Shown here: positions 22,538-34,827 of the stretch, piece after piece
How positions within the stretch are numbered: the stretch's first letter is position 1
Layout: every line of letters begins with the position of its first letter
NCBI GenBank assembly: GCA_963922205.1
Contig: CAWUHX010000037.1
Coordinates: 1,426,001-1,490,000 of the forward strand
DNA: 64,000 nt
Source of the DNA: Romanomermis culicivorax
Lineage: Eukaryota > Nematoda > Enoplea > Mermithida > Mermithidae
Direction of reading: 5' to 3'
Made by a program: the position numbers and the translations under genes
The notes under the pieces: generated by a model
Database searches by the model: none
What the model was told of the DNA's origin: nothing
What the model saw: the letters and a program-made list of their open reading frames with translations, nothing else

Positions 22538-25500
22538 CTACTCCAAAATCATATAAGGCCCATTCCATGGGAAAGTAAATTTTGGGGAGTGCCTAAGTTC
22601 CATGGGGGGATTAAATTTGAATACCTTGTCTCCCTCAAATTCATGTAATTTTTTATCATATTGTATTTTTCTAGTCCCACAGGGTTCACAAATTTCCTGC
22701 ATAAGTTCAGACAAGAAGTTTGTGCCACGATCAGATGGAAGGCTAAGAGGGGCCTGTGAGAAAAGCATGAGCAGAAGTTTCTGCTGTATCTGTTGGTAGA
22801 TTATTGAGTAGAAAGTAATTTAGATATTTTGAGCAGAAAGGATCAGATTCTCGAAGTAGACATATTCTGTTTTGATTTTCTCTATTTTGATCAGTTGATA
22901 TTGTGTTTTCATTTATCACTGAGAATATAGGAAAATTGCAAGAAAGAGTATCAGCATTTTTATTTTTCCAGCCTGGTCGATGCTTGATGGTTAATTCTTG
23001 AAAATTTTGAAGAGCTAAACCCCAACGAGTGATTCTACCTGAGGGGTTAGGTTTAGAAAAAATGCTTTGAAGGGCAGAGTCATCTGTGTAAACTGTGATT
23101 CTTTGTTGATATAAATACTGTCTAAAATGTTTTACTGCCCATACAACTGCTAAGGCTTCCTGTTCAGTAACTGAATAATTTTTCTCAGCTTTTGATAAGC
23201 TTCTACTGCCAAATGCTATAGGTTGTTCCCCTTTATCAGTGATTTGTGAAAGAACAGCTCCCAATCCCTCACCTGAGGCATCGGTGTAAAGGATGAAAGG
23301 CTTGTGAAAATCAGGATGAAGGGTGAAGTGGTTAAAAGTTCTTTAAGTTTTTGAAATGATTGTTCACATTTTGTATCCCAATTAAATTTTTGATTAAGTT
23401 TAAATAATTGATGAAGTGGGTTAGCGATTTTTGTAAAATCTTTCATAAATCAGCGATAATAACTTGGTAATCCTAAGAAACTACGTAACTGATCTACATT
23501 TAGTGGAGGGGGAAAGCTTTGAACAGCTTTAACTTTGTTTTCGTCAGCTTTAATTCCTTGATCTGACTGTCCTAAATATGAAATTTTCGTTTGTAAAAAG
23601 TGACATTTTTCCAGGCGAAGCTTTGAACCAGCAGCATCGAGGCCACGGAATATTTTTTCGAGGTGCTCATCGAAGTTGCGGCCGAAGATAAGGATATCGT
23701 CGAGGTAAACTAAACATGTTGACCATTGCAGGACAGCCAAAATTAAGTTCATTAGTCATTGAAAAGATGCAGGTCCATTGCAGAGTTTAAAAGGAACAAC
23801 AGTAAATTGATTTTGTCCATTATAAGTGATAAAAGCAATTTTTTATTGATCTTTCTCATCTACAGGTATCTGCTAATAACCCCATGCTTGATCTAAGGTT
23901 GTAAAAACAGTTGCTCCTTGAACTGCATCAAAAATATCATCTATTTGTGGTAGGGGATAACTATCCTTTTTGGTGACACTATTGAGTTTTCTGTACTCTA
24001 CACAAAATCTAAAACCTCCAGTTTTCTTTGTGACTAAAACTACAGGACTTGTTCAGAGACTTTGGGAAGGTATGACCACTCCCTTCAGAAGCATTTTGTT
24101 GATTTCTTCATTGATTATTTTGCGTTGTTTATAGGGCACTCAATACATGACCTGACAGACTGGCGCAGTGGAATGGACATCAATTACATGTTTGACCAAT
24201 GACGTCCAGCTGATGTCATTATCATCATGGGCAAAGAGCACCAAATATCGAGTGATCAAGCTTTGGAATCGATGTTGTTGATAGGATACTTGAAGTCTAA
24301 TAAGTTTGGAATTAATTGAGTCAGGTTATTTGATGCAGTAGGTCTTAAGTCAAATTCTATTTGAGTATGACAAGCAGTGGGTGGTTCAGCAGATGTCCAA
24401 GGTTGATGAAAAAATCTTACTTTTCCAATTTTGGTTCCTACATATAAAGTAACAGGTGATATTCTAGTGTTTATGACACTGATTGGAATCAAATCATCAT
24501 CAGGTGTCACTAAACAAGATGCTACTTGTAGATAAAATCTAGTTGTGAATTTCGGTAATGGTTCAAAAATTAGAGAATCAAACTTTGAATAAGGTGCTTG
24601 TAATCTTGCATTAAGCATATTAAGTGAGCAAGGATGTAGATCCACAGTTTGATCTAGAGCTGTGACTCTTCTAGTCAAATCTGGTAAAAATATTTGAAAA
24701 TTTCTCAATGGTACTAAAAGTGAGCCAAATTCTATGTGAGCATTTTTCCGTTGTATATACTCTATTAAATTGTTATAGATAATCAGTACCTAATAGGATC
24801 ATAAGTTGAGCTATCGATTGTGTGTACTCTGAGAAATTCAGGGGAAGGAGCTTGAGCGTGTTTTGAGGTCAAGGAAATCTTAATCCAACAGGATCCTACG
24901 CCTTCTGTCAGTTTCTTGTTGAAAACTCGAAATCCTGGTATAGTTGCAGGTAAAATTTTGTAACCTCGCCTTCTAGGCCAGTTAGGGAAATATCTGACCC
25001 ACTGTCAATTAGAGTTATGATAGACTCATCGTAATCTTCCTTGAGCCAGACATCAATAGTTGGGCAGCGATCTTGTCGTGATAAGTTGTGAGCTACTGTA
25101 GGTAGGTCTGTATTTGTTTTTCCTTTCTTGCCTACCAGAGGTGAAAAGGCTTGAAGCAGTAATTTTTGAAATGGTTGACTGGTGGAAGGTTGTAAATTGT
25201 TATCAGGAGGTTCAATATCTTCTCCATCTTTTGGAAAGGCAGAAAAAAGTACAGCTCGTTCTGTTATTGATTTATGATGTCTCAGTGGATTCCAATTACC
25301 ACAATGTTCAAAACATTCTGTAATTATTCTAGTATTAAGATAGCATTGAAAAAGTATCCAGGTGATAAAGGCTAAGAAAAATAAGAGGGCTCCTACTACC
25401 AGAATGTTTAAAAGAAGTTGACATGATCCTGCAATGAGATATTTTAATAAGTTTGAAAAATGTTGATTGCCTACAGTGCTAACATGTTCTAAAGATGTAG

Positions 25501-25600
25501 AGATGCTTTCGGCAGCTTCTGTCATGAGTTTTCCAGTTCCAGACAGAGCATTGTACACAACTGACAGATCTAAGGAGGGACTAGATGTATAGTGGAGGAT
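22538..25600 (-). pseudogene. pol: Degenerate pol: membrane segment, one retropepsin, RT, RNase H, deleted integrase
   Basis: Reading on the minus strand: a hydrophobic segment LLLNILVVGALLFFLAFITW (about 25440-25350), a protease DSGSD motif near 25000 with its LLGTDYL flap-end motif near 24790, and RT from about 24150 to 23400. The RT has ITKKTGG-like and TKKDSYPLP motifs, and YLDD near 23705. RNase H (about 23290-22950) shows MGAVLSQ, TEQEAL, YTDDSAL and NADTLS. Integrase retains only the second-Asp region (SDRGTNF) and a GPYMI motif; the zinc finger, first Asp and Glu are deleted (junctions near 22755 and 22660). Several stops lie in the RT, e.g. TGA where Arg is expected before FMKDF and before LMNL. 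Unlike the copy at 1056-5405, only one protease domain is present. Confidence 0.88.
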
Positions 25601-27232
25601 CTAATGTTTTTTCCATTAAGTTGACATGAGAAAAATAACTTCTCATCAGCCCAAATCTATGTAAAATCCCAGTTTGCTGATCATGAAAATAAGAAGGTGT
25701 ATTAAAGGTTTGTAATTTGTAAACTCCTTGCCAGGTGACATCATAAGGTATAACAGTAACATGTACAGGGCCTGTTGATGTTCTCCAACCAGTATCCCTA
25801 TCAAAATAAATACCTACTACGTGGTGATTACAGTCAACTAAGGGAGAATATTCAACTACATCCCGAGACCCAGGCACCACAAAAAGTGTAGTATTTTCGA
25901 CCAAGATCAGAGGATAAGCATAACATGTTGGACCAATTTGGTGATTCCAATGAATGCTTTCAGGATGGATGGGCGAGCATTCCCATACCATCAGTACTTG
26001 ACCAGAAAAAAGAGGCCATAATATCATTCCTCATTAAGAGAGCTCTGGCCCCTAGTGTAGGGTCCAGTTTCATGAACTGCTAGATCATTCGTAGATAGTG
26101 TTCAGCAGAGTGACAGAGTTCTAGCCACACAGTTCTGAAAATTTTGAGTTCTTGTTCAATCATTTTATGGTATAGATATTGAAGTTTTGAATTGACAGGA
26201 TCTAAATTAGTTTGAGAGGAAAAGTTTCCAAGAGCTGATTCACTTGTTACGGGCAAGTGATCAGGTCTGATTGCATGAAATTTAATAAGTGGGCCTTGTT
26301 CTGTTTTATGTAAGTCTCTCATTTTGCAGATTGAAACATGTTCTTTGATCTTGAATGCACCATGTACGGCTTCAATTACCATTATGATTTTGTAACAAGT
26401 GTCTCAGATAGTCTCCAATAAGACTTATCGGGCAATAATCATCAAAAAGAGTTGAGTGTCAGGTAATTGTCCCTCCAATGTTACTACATTGACCAGCTGA
26501 AGGTGGGCAACCTCCAGTGTCTCCAAGATCACTGATAGTCTCTTTTCGTCCAGTAGTAGCTATTGATCCTAATTCTAAGAGAAAGTTTACAGTGGAAAAA
26601 CAAATGTCTTTGCAACACCACTCATAATTTACAATAAGTGAGTGATTTGTTACCTAAGCACCAGGTTTAATGGGCATTAAAGGTCCATTTTAATACTTTT
26701 TATCTTTCCATACTTGGCCACAGAGATCTGGTGTCACTGCTAACTGATCTGTAGAGTCTGATACTAACCCTCTTGATCCATAAAATCCTATGTTGGTGCA
26801 GACCTTTTGATTTCTGATCATGCACCGAACCACCTGTATTTGATTTAATTGACCACTTGGTGACCATATGCTAACGTTGATCATTCTTTTTTTAGTGGCC
26901 ATCAAAGAAGGCGGTCGACATGGTGCTTGCTTTGGGATGACCAAGGCCCATCCACTACGCCAAATCCCACAGCAGTAGTAAGGTTCGGGGCCGAGGACTT
27001 TTACTAGGAATGTCGAAAAAAATAAAAGGAAAAGGAAGACCACCACCCAGGTAAGAATTCCAGAATTTTGTGTCATTTTCCTCAAATGTTCGAAAAACTG
27101 ATTATGTCCCTTTGAGGAATAGTACCTATGAGATGTAGAATGTCTAACATGCTTTTTGCGATTCCTATTTCTTGCATGTAGACATGAAGAAATAAGAAAG
27201 TTTGTAAGATCTAATTTCATTTGAGTTCCCAT
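25581..27232 (-). pseudogene. Env-like (glycoprotein-like) region between gag and pol
   Basis: From ATG at 27232 the frame encodes a basic N-terminus, then a hydrophobic segment (ILTWVVVFLFLLFFSTFLV) that could act as signal-anchor, then a Cys-containing ectodomain. Homology to 1-1134 (+) is clear at WCCKDICF (about 26620), GDTGGCPPSAGQC (about 26520), the DPVNSKLQYL region (about 26190), DPTLGA (about 26060), and CNHHVVGIYF with TGPVHVTVIP (about 25830-25750). Stops fall after about 26690, near 26460, at 26080 and at 25581, with frame changes. A second membrane segment starts the pol frame just downstream. The predicted topology is two membrane segments around a glycosylated ectodomain. Its function is inferred only. 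Confidence 0.75.
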
Positions 27233-27355
27233 TGTTCGTGTCAGTTCTATTTGATTTTAAGAGTTTTCTGAGTGTAAATCAATCCATGGCCAATCCTGAG
27301 GAACAAGTTCTTGTTTATTTATACCCCATGTTTCTTGCATATTCAATGTTTCATC

Positions 27356-27553
27356 TCAGCTTTCTAAATCTGGATCCATTTTATAAGTAGCCCCTTTCCC
27401 CTTCATGGAGTTTTGATCTATCGTCCAATTTAATCCACCTTTGCAGGAATCTGAGTCAGTATCAGAGGTTAGATCACTGACCTCAGTATAATTACCCATT
27501 GACGAATCAAAATAAAAATAGCTGCTTCTGCATAAAGGTGGAGTGGCAGGCAT
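27356..27553 (-). other. Short open stretch between gag and the Env-like region
   Basis: It is 65 codons, acidic (SDLTSDTDSDSC), and follows the gag stop by 11 bp. It may be a gag C-terminal or linker part in another frame. I do not recognise it, and decay makes its status uncertain. Confidence 0.35.
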
Positions 27554-27564
27554 CCCCTAACCAC

Positions 27565-28905
27565 TCACTGATGTGTAAAAACTGGTTGATTGATGGGGGT
27601 TTTCAACGAAAAATCTATCTTATGGACCATACAGACGCCTGCAAGGGTCATTCCCACATCATAATTTTCTTCAAAAAGGGCATAGTCATCACAGTTCCAG
27701 GGATCATACTGGAATTCAGTGGGAGGACTAGTAGAATTCGTTGACCCTTCCACCCGGACAGCAACTTGCTGACTATTGACTCTCTGTGGTATGGATTGGG
27801 TCCTTCCAGGTTGCTGAGAGTTCGAAACACCACCTGAGCCAGGCATTTCACCCCCTGGTGATCCACCCCCCCATGTGTTATGGGTTGGATTCAAAGTTTG
27901 ACCACTTCTATAGCTTACAGCATTTGAAAAGGCTGCATGGAAGTGCCCCATGGGCCCACAGAAATAGCAGATTGGTGTCCCATCAGGTGCTCGACCTGGA
28001 AAGTGGTTCTGGATATTTTGTTGGTTCAAATTTTGTGTGATAGGTCCATTTCTGGAGTGTCTGCTTTGGGGAGGAGTAGATCTAAATTGGTTATTCACCT
28101 GATTATGGGGAGGTCTAAGGCGACTCCAAGGATTAATATTCCTAACCTGAGTACCTGTAGGTCTGAATGAGTTCAGGTTTGTCCCCACCCTGTTGGGTAT
28201 CTGACTAGCCATGCTGACTGTGCTTAATTGTCATACTAGATGATCTAACTGATCTACAGTATTTGATAGTGTTTGTAAAGAAGGACTAGATTGTCCATTA
28301 TATTGTCTTTCCCTTAATTCCTGTTTCTCAGCTTCTCTCACTTCAGTTACAAAAGAGGCAGGTTCTGAATTTTATACCCATCTCCTAATGTCAGGTAAGA
28401 AGTGATTTACAAAGTGATTTTTGATGGTTATATCATTCCCTCCAGCACCATCCCAATCAGGAAGTGCTCTTTTTGCTAGATGTTGTATATATGCAGCAAA
28501 AGATGACACAGTCTCAGTTGGCAGCTGAGACCGGGCAATCAGTTGCTCATATTTTACATCAATTTGCCTATTATCAGGAAAGTGACCTAAAAAGGCTGCA
28601 GACCATACTTCCCAATTTGGTAAAGCAGGTTGCCTATTTTCTAAAGTAGAGAAAAATGTTAGAGCTGGTCCTCTCAGATATGCAGCAAGAAGTGCTGTTC
28701 TTCTAGCTAATGATGTTGCTCCTGCCAAGACTGATATTCTTGAAAACCATTTTTCTTATTCAGTCCAATTAATATCATTAGGGTCTCCAGAGAAAGGTGT
28801 AAGATCTCATAAGTTCTGAGCAACAGGTCTTGTTTCATACATTTCTTCTACTCTCTGAACTGTTTGTCTCAGTAATTCCTGAACTTGATCTAGATCATGT
28901 GCCAT
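27565..28905 (-). pseudogene. gag: Gag with capsid-like region and degenerate zinc knuckle
   Basis: A single frame of 446 codons starts at ATG 28905 and carries four internal stops (near 28810, 28755, 28372 and 28230). The central part (about 28728-28380) has the helical character and conserved words of gypsy-type capsids (AAYLRGPALTFF, YEQLIARSQ, VSSFAAYIQHLAKRA). The C-terminal part is Asn/Pro/Gln-rich, with CYFCGPMGHFHAAF near 27965: a CCHC knuckle whose last Cys has become Phe. At least two stops are TGA where a CGA would fit. The Env-like region follows in the same orientation. Confidence 0.85.
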
Positions 28906-29561
28906 TTTTTTCAGATAATAAGCAAAATCAACTAGGGGTGCGATGACCTTGATCAAAACTAAATCGGGCATTGTCGATGATACAATCGAATTTGTGGATC
29001 AGAGGTAATTTATTTGGTTCCATTATGGTTCAGATATTGATAAGAAAGTCAAGCCAAAAATCAGTGGCTCAGGTTGATAATTATTTGATTTAGTTTTGAG
29101 AAGAAATCTGAAAATTGCAGACAGGGTCCTGCCTTACTGGGCCAATTGTAAAGGGTTAGTATGGGGGTTGTTTATGGGTTTTGACTTGAGGCTTAGGAAC
29201 ATGAGGATAACTTGTGCAAATCGGCACTGTATTTCAGAATGTCTCCAAATGTGTAATGCAACCTAGTCTCTTTCAGTGCTTGCTGGAAGAAAATTGGTGC
29301 CGAGGGGAAGGACGTCAAAAGAAGAAAACGCCAAATGCTGAGGAAAACCGAAGAACAGGAATGTGACGAGGATTACGATTATATGAGGGATTATCATTGC
29401 TGACGGGGATGAAGATATCAGCAGGTTAGCATAGTAGTATGTGGTATAACCCAGTAGCAAATATCGGCCATGTAGTATAATCAAGAATATATAAAACAAT
29501 AATATAATACTATAGCGTAGACGACAAATATGCAAATTAGGCCACATAGCTTACACACACC
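28906..29561 (-). other. Leader region between 5' LTR and gag of the minus-strand gypsy element
   Basis: Non-coding. The 94-codon frame at 29263-29547 is hydrophobic and unconserved. No primer-binding site complementary to a tRNA 3' end (TGG start) was found adjacent to the LTR. Confidence 0.5.
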
Positions 29562-29989
29562 TGTGGAGCCCTACGACGGATGAGCTGACGAGAATGAAAT
29601 GAAGACGGAGAACTGACTTTCCACGTTGAACTGAGCTTTTTATACTCCTCTTGAGCGAGCACGTGAATTGATGACAAATTAATGACATTTCCATGCTTTT
29701 CTGATAAGTGGGCAGTCCTTATGCTCCGATTCTCAGAAGCGGAGCTAATTCTAAGAATTTTAATGCTAATCCCAGGAAAAAGTAGAATCAGGTTATTTCT
29801 GGTTTTAATTGTCGAGAAATTTTATGTCCAGGAGTGTGTAGATAAAAAGTGATGACGTGATAACTTAAGAACAAAAAGAGAAAGGTGGAAAATAATTGGA
29901 ACAAAAAATGAGTAGGCGCATAAAAAGAAGTTACCGTGAGAAGGGGAGGAGTTACAGTAAGAACTACAGTAAGATTATAAAGCTTCACA
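29562..29989 (-). repeat. 5' LTR of the minus-strand gypsy element
   Basis: On the minus strand it runs from TGTGAAGC to GCTCCACA, an 8-bp imperfect inverted end, 428 bp. A TATAAAAAG at about 29634-29645 is a plausible core promoter. Directly downstream on the minus strand the sequence is GGTGTGTGTAAGC, so no canonical TGG primer-binding site abuts the LTR. Confidence 0.88.
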
Positions 29990-31814
29990 AGATCCTGATA
30001 TAATTGGTGCGCTTTGGAAAGTTGAAATCTCAAAGTCCGGCACATTGCACTGTAGCGCAGGTCATTTGCTTACCTTTTTCTGTGCAAAACAAATATTTTT
30101 TCAAGCCGTGCAAAATTTTTTTTGGAAATTTCTCGCACCGCCCGGAAATTATTTTCAAAATAGTTATCGAGTTTAGTTGAGAGTTTAGTCACAGTTTATC
30201 GCTCCTGGTTTATCGATTCCTAACATACAGTCAACAACGATATTATCTCGGCACGAAATTCTGCATGTGTACTAACTTTCAGCATTTTTGCGTTACAAGC
30301 TTTTGAAAAAAAACGACTATAGTTTTATATAAGCTAATATAGATCTTAAGCAATACTACAATTTAGTAGATCTATATAGATCTCACAGCATACATAATGC
30401 AAACCCTAATGCCCAGCCGGACCAGAATATTACATTTGCAGTTTACATTTCACGTAATGGTGTGTTGTTATAACACACACTTCTATTAAAGAAAAGTTGA
30501 CAGTTGACATGAAATGGGTCAATGAATTCTGTGGTTATAAAGCACATGATGAAGGTAATTTTATGTTCACATTCGAGCTCAAGCAAGCTTTTGTGAATTC
30601 TATTTTGTATATGCATATGCTTAATTTTAGTATATAGCATAAAATTATATAAGGTATAGGATTATGTTTTATGTAGATCTTACAATACACCATGCCATTT
30701 TTTGATAAAAAATTATAAGCTATTACATAGTTTAATATAGATCTTAGCACAAACCTTGAGAAATCTTATAAACTCCCAATTTATCAAGAATGAAGCGGAA
30801 TTTTCACAGAAATTGTTTACGGGTGAGCACTAAATGTAACAGATCTTCGATGTCCTTGACACATTCGCAAAAATTCTGCTTGCAAGTTGTATTGTATCCA
30901 ATCAGTTACGATCTCAGCGTTGTGTACTGTATATATGAGAAATAGAAGAAACGTTTGACATCACGCCGCGGCACTGTTTTTTGGCCAAATCGGTGTTTTT
31001 GGCGAAAAAAATTTTGCAAATGCAAAAAAAATTTGGGCTTTTTCGCATAATGGCAAAACAAATTTGGAATAAGTCGGAAAGGTACATTTTGCTGTATTTT
31101 AAAAGTCAAAACACTAGATTATTTTGATCATTGCTTGCTTAATCCAGCTCGAAGGCATTAGGCAACCGTAAGCATGTCTACTTTACGGACTAGTTAGTAT
31201 AATTGTTATCCCCTAGAATGTTTCATCTCATGTTTCAATAACCATCAGTTTGGAACAGTGACGGCACGGATATTTCTGGTTGAATAATCCAAAATTTTGG
31301 TTGCTTTTCCGATTTTACAAATTAAGTGGCACGCTTTCAATAAGGACTTTTTGCATTTTGTCGGACTATGAAAAATGATTGAATTGAATGCCGAATTAGA
31401 CAACTTATCAAGAAAATAAATGTCGAAAAGATTCATTTTCCAACGTTCTAGTAGTATGTATCAAAACTCCGAAAAAATTTCGGCCCTTCGCGCCGGAAGT
31501 CTATTTACAAATTTTGTTGTTTCGCCCAAATTAACGAAACATCGCGGACTTCAAGCTGAAATTTTTACGTAGTTAGCTGATCAAAAGCATTCATCCCTCA
31601 GTATGAACGTCATTCTAGACTGAAAAATTAAACCTTAAATCACGTAAAGTTTTGGAAAGATTAATTTTCCAGCGTTCTAGAGTATAAAACTCCGAAAATT
31701 TTTTTGGTGCTTCGCGCCGGAAGCAGGGATTCTTCTAATGCAGCCCATAATTCTTTACTTTGGCTGAAGATTTGAACATAGGAAATTTAATACGTCTAGA
31801 GACGAAACACTTTT
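29990..31814. other. Intergenic stretch, no recognised gene
   Basis: AT-rich. The word TATAGATCT recurs (about 30340-30390, 30675, 30740). Two near-duplicate segments at about 31435-31500 and 31660-31730 share TTTTCCA.CGTTCTAG, AAAACTCCGAAAA and CTTCGCGCCGGAAG. Neither resolves to a known family here. Confidence 0.5.
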
Positions 31815-33540
31815 GGAATCTAAAGACATGAAAAAATTTTACCAATATGTTAACAAGAAACTATCTAATGGACTATAAATTGGTGATAGGAACTTATCTA
31901 ATAATGCTAGTAAAGCTGCATCTTTTAATGATTATTTCGTCTCAGTTTTTACCCAAGCAAACTCTGCTAATGCAGAGTTTTCGAAAAAAATATGATCTCT
32001 CTTGTTCATTTGATTTTTTGACTGTAATAAAAGCTTTGTGTGGCTTAAAACCATCTCTGGCATCTGGACCAGACGAATTATGTCTCTATTTCTGCAAGAA
32101 ACTATACCTAATTCTCGCTGAACCTTTATCTACAATCTTTGAAATATTTTATATAACAGGAACTATTCCTGAGCCGTGGCAGAAAGCCGTAGTAGTGCCC
32201 ATATTCAAGAAGAGTGACCCTATTGTAATCGAAAATTATAGACCTGTTCCACTCTGTAGTGTCGCCTGCAAAGTGACGGAAAAAATCATAAATCAAAACC
32301 TCATGCATTATCTTGAAATATCGAACCTCTTGTCTGATAAACAATATGCTCTCAGGAAGAATAAGTCATGTTCTCTACATTAGTGAAGGAATATGTGGAC
32401 TCGTTCACTTGATGAAAATATACCATTAGATGTAATCTATATTGATTTCAGCGAAGCTTTTGATACTGTTCCCCATGACCTATTACTGAAAAAATTAAAT
32501 GATTTTAGAGTACCTACTATATGCCAAAAATGGATCATGGCTTTTCTCAGCCCATGATATCAAGCAGTCAAAGTAGGTTTGGAAATATCTAGTTATCTGC
32601 CTGTTACAAGTGGTGTACCACAAGGAAGTGTTCTTGGTTCGGCTCTCTTTTTGATGTTTATAAATGATTTGTGTACCTTGGAATATCAAAGTGATCTTCT
32701 ACTCTTTGCTGACGATCTGAAAATTTTTAACAAAGCAGTAAACTTTGGTCAACTGCAAAATGATATGAATAAAGTAATTAAGTGGTCCATGCAAAATCGA
32801 TTGTCTGTAGCCAAAAATAAGAGTAACGTCTCACACCCTGGGAAAAATAACCCTAAACAAATTTACTCATTGGGAGATTCAACTTTACCTAAGGTTAGTC
32901 AAGTAAAAGATCTCGGAATCATACTTACTGAAACTCTCTCACAAACTGCTCAGTGTGCTACCCTGTTTAAGAAAGCCTCATGGATCGCAAACCTAATATT
33001 GCACAGCTTCACATCCAGAGATGAAAATTTATTAACAAAGGCTTTTATCACATATGTTCGCCCTGTACTTGAATATTCTACAGTTGTATGGAATCCAAAC
33101 TTACAATCTGATATCAACAAAATTGGAAATGTTCAGCGGAGATTTACAAAAAAGTTATTCAGATCTAACAACAATATATCATATCTTGAGCATCTAAACA
33201 TCTTGAACCTCTTGTCGAAGGAATAGTTATTTCATTTCATGAAAACGAAAATGAAATGTCTAGTACCCAACTTACCAAAGCCAATTTGCAGCACAAACAA
33301 GGCTGGTTATAAAGCATCATTGCCTGATGGAGTATTGATTTTGCCTGAAGATAAATCATCCTTTTTCCTCACGTGTCCATTTGTGCAATTGGAATTTTTG
33401 TCATATCAGTCAATAAAATTTACAAAACAAATTCTGATCTGGTCACTCATTAGATATTATAAGATTGGCTTAGCATATGGCATAGTAAATCATAGGGTCT
33501 TGCATATGGTAGAACATAATGCAAATGGTAGAGGCTGGTC
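31815..33540 (+). pseudogene. CR1/Jockey-like LINE reverse transcriptase, 5'-truncated, decayed
   Basis: Homology starts around 31815 (KKFYQYVNKK, then FNDYFVSVFTQ) and continues through the finger motifs (SGPDEL, TIPEPWQKA with VVPIFKKSD, NYRPVPLCSVACK), IDFSEAFDTVPHDLLLKKL (about 32445), SGVPQGSVLGSALFLMFINDL (about 32610) and FADDLKIF (about 32705, catalytic Asp pair intact). It ends in the C-terminal SRDENLL..AFITYVRPVLEYS region. The frame is broken near 32380-32400 and by a stop near 32557, and early parts are shifted. No endonuclease domain is present, as expected of a 5'-truncated copy. A hAT-like MITE interrupts the flank at 33565. Confidence 0.88.
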
Positions 33541-33564
33541 TTATGATCTTTTATGCCAGACCAT

Positions 33565-33831
33565 CAGTGACGGATCCAGAAATTTTTTTTGGGGGTGGGG
33601 AGTTGGGGGGACGGTTTAAAAAATTGTTTTTTGCTTCATAAACCATGCCTACTGTGATAAAAACGTTGTTTTCGACCTTTCTCTACGTCCAACATCTTTC
33701 TGGCTCAAAATTGAGTATTCTTGAAAAAAAATTCAAAAATTTTTCAAATTTGCCTAAGCTATACAGAAAAAAATCGTATTTCAAAATTTGGGGGTGGGGG
33801 GCGGCCGCCCCCACCCCTATATCCTCACTTG
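33565..33831. mobile_element. hAT-like MITE with 8-bp CAGACCAT target duplication
   Basis: Starts CAGTGACGGATCC and ends with the imperfect inverse ATATCCTCACTTG. CAGACCAT is repeated exactly at 33557-33564 and 33832-33839. The CAGTG..GGAT end and 8-bp duplication fit the hAT superfamily. G-rich tracts lie next to both ends. It is 267 bp and non-coding. Confidence 0.85.
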
Positions 33832-33985
33832 CAGACCATATATAATACCTTATATCAAACTATGAAGATCCGACTTCCTGGGGAATCAATACGTGGCCAA
33901 CCAGAAGGGTTCGTCTTAACCTCATATGTTAAAAGAAAAAATATGGCTCGAAGTCCTGATAAATTTTCAATGATAGTCTTTTTTC

Positions 33986-34140
33986 TTGAAATGCTTCTAA
34001 ATTATAAAAGTAGTGGAAGCAGGTACTTTTCATACTTCCACGATTTTGGCTAAACCTTTCATCACATGTAGATTCACTTAACTAACCTTTAACAATTTTT
34101 GAATGAAAAATCTTGTGGTAAAAACTTTCTGGAAGCAATT
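33986..34140. mobile_element. Degenerate copy of the TAGTCTG-type MITE
   Basis: Shares ATAGTCTTTTTTCTTGAAATGCTTC, ACTTAACTAACCTTTAACA and GAATGAAAAATCTTGTGGTAAAAACTTTC with 43066-43313 and 51997-52185. Its right end is not clear. Confidence 0.5.
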
Positions 34141-34445
34141 TTGACTAGTAATAATTTCTGTCAGTTTTGAATTTTGAAGCATTTTACAAAGAACAAACTA
34201 TAACGACATGCTTCAAAAAGGTTGATTAAAAATTTTCATTTCATTCTAGAAATCGAGTGATTATTTGAAGCACAATAACAGGAAAATGGCCAGTTATTTG
34301 ACTGCCCTTTGCAATATTGGGGCACAGCAATGGACTATCCTTTGATTTATTGTTACCTGAATGACACCATGTGGTGTGAAACAGGGCGCCTCCATTGTAT
34401 AGCACTTTCTCACAGCTTATAACATTGTGAGCCGGAGTCAGACAC

Positions 34446-34653
34446 CATACCTGTAATTGGAGGGGGGTTGGGGGGACCCTCATAAACTTGGCCAACCATA
34501 TACCCAACGCCCCCCAGTATAGAAAGAATTAGAAAAAATGGCAAAAAAGTGTGTTTTTGGCCTTTTTTGGGAAGAATTTTGACTTTTTCGACCCCCTCCC
34601 CCAAAATTTCGGATTTAGCCCCCCCCCAACTGGTCCGACCTCTTACAGGTATG
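34446..34653. mobile_element. CATACCTGTA-type MITE, 8-bp target duplication
   Basis: Ends are CATACCTGTAA and TTACAGGTATG. Flanks TCAGACAC and CCAGACAC agree at 7 of 8 positions. Interior words (TTGGCCAACCATATACCC, TTTTGGCCTTTTTTGGGA, ACTTTTTCGACCCC) match the 13722-14126 foldback element, making this the probable basic unit of that family. Confidence 0.82.
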
Positions 34654-34827
34654 CCAGACACGGCATTTATTTTGTGAGATTCAATTCCCAGCCTCCAATC
34701 AGATTACTGAGTTAAGAGAAGAATTCTTGTTCCATCTCTTCTGTGACATCCTGTAGCACAGCCATAGTGAATACCAATGAAATCATACCAGTAAGTTAAA
34801 AAACATCTTTTCTTTTCATTTGTCCAA

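Larger units (their letters stand above)
20730..29989 (-). mobile_element. Complete but decayed gypsy-type LTR retrotransposon, order LTR-gag-Env-like-pol-LTR
   Basis: Two 428-bp direct repeats (20730-21157 and 29562-29989) bound the element. Minus orientation is fixed by the coding regions, by a purine-rich tract (GGAGGGAAGA on the minus strand, about 21158-21170) immediately before the 3' LTR, and by a TATAAAAAG in each LTR on that strand. Reading 5' to 3' on the minus strand: 5' LTR, leader, gag (28905-27565), Env-like region (27232-25581), membrane segment and protease, RT, RNase H, integrase remnant (to 22538), 3' LTR. A 741-bp solo LTR is nested at 21274-22014. No target-site duplication was found outside the LTRs. 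Confidence 0.9.

Noticed and set aside
20722-29994. Target-site duplication around the minus-strand gypsy element
   Set aside because: The bases next to 20730 (aaaag) and 29989 (agatc) do not match, so none is claimed.
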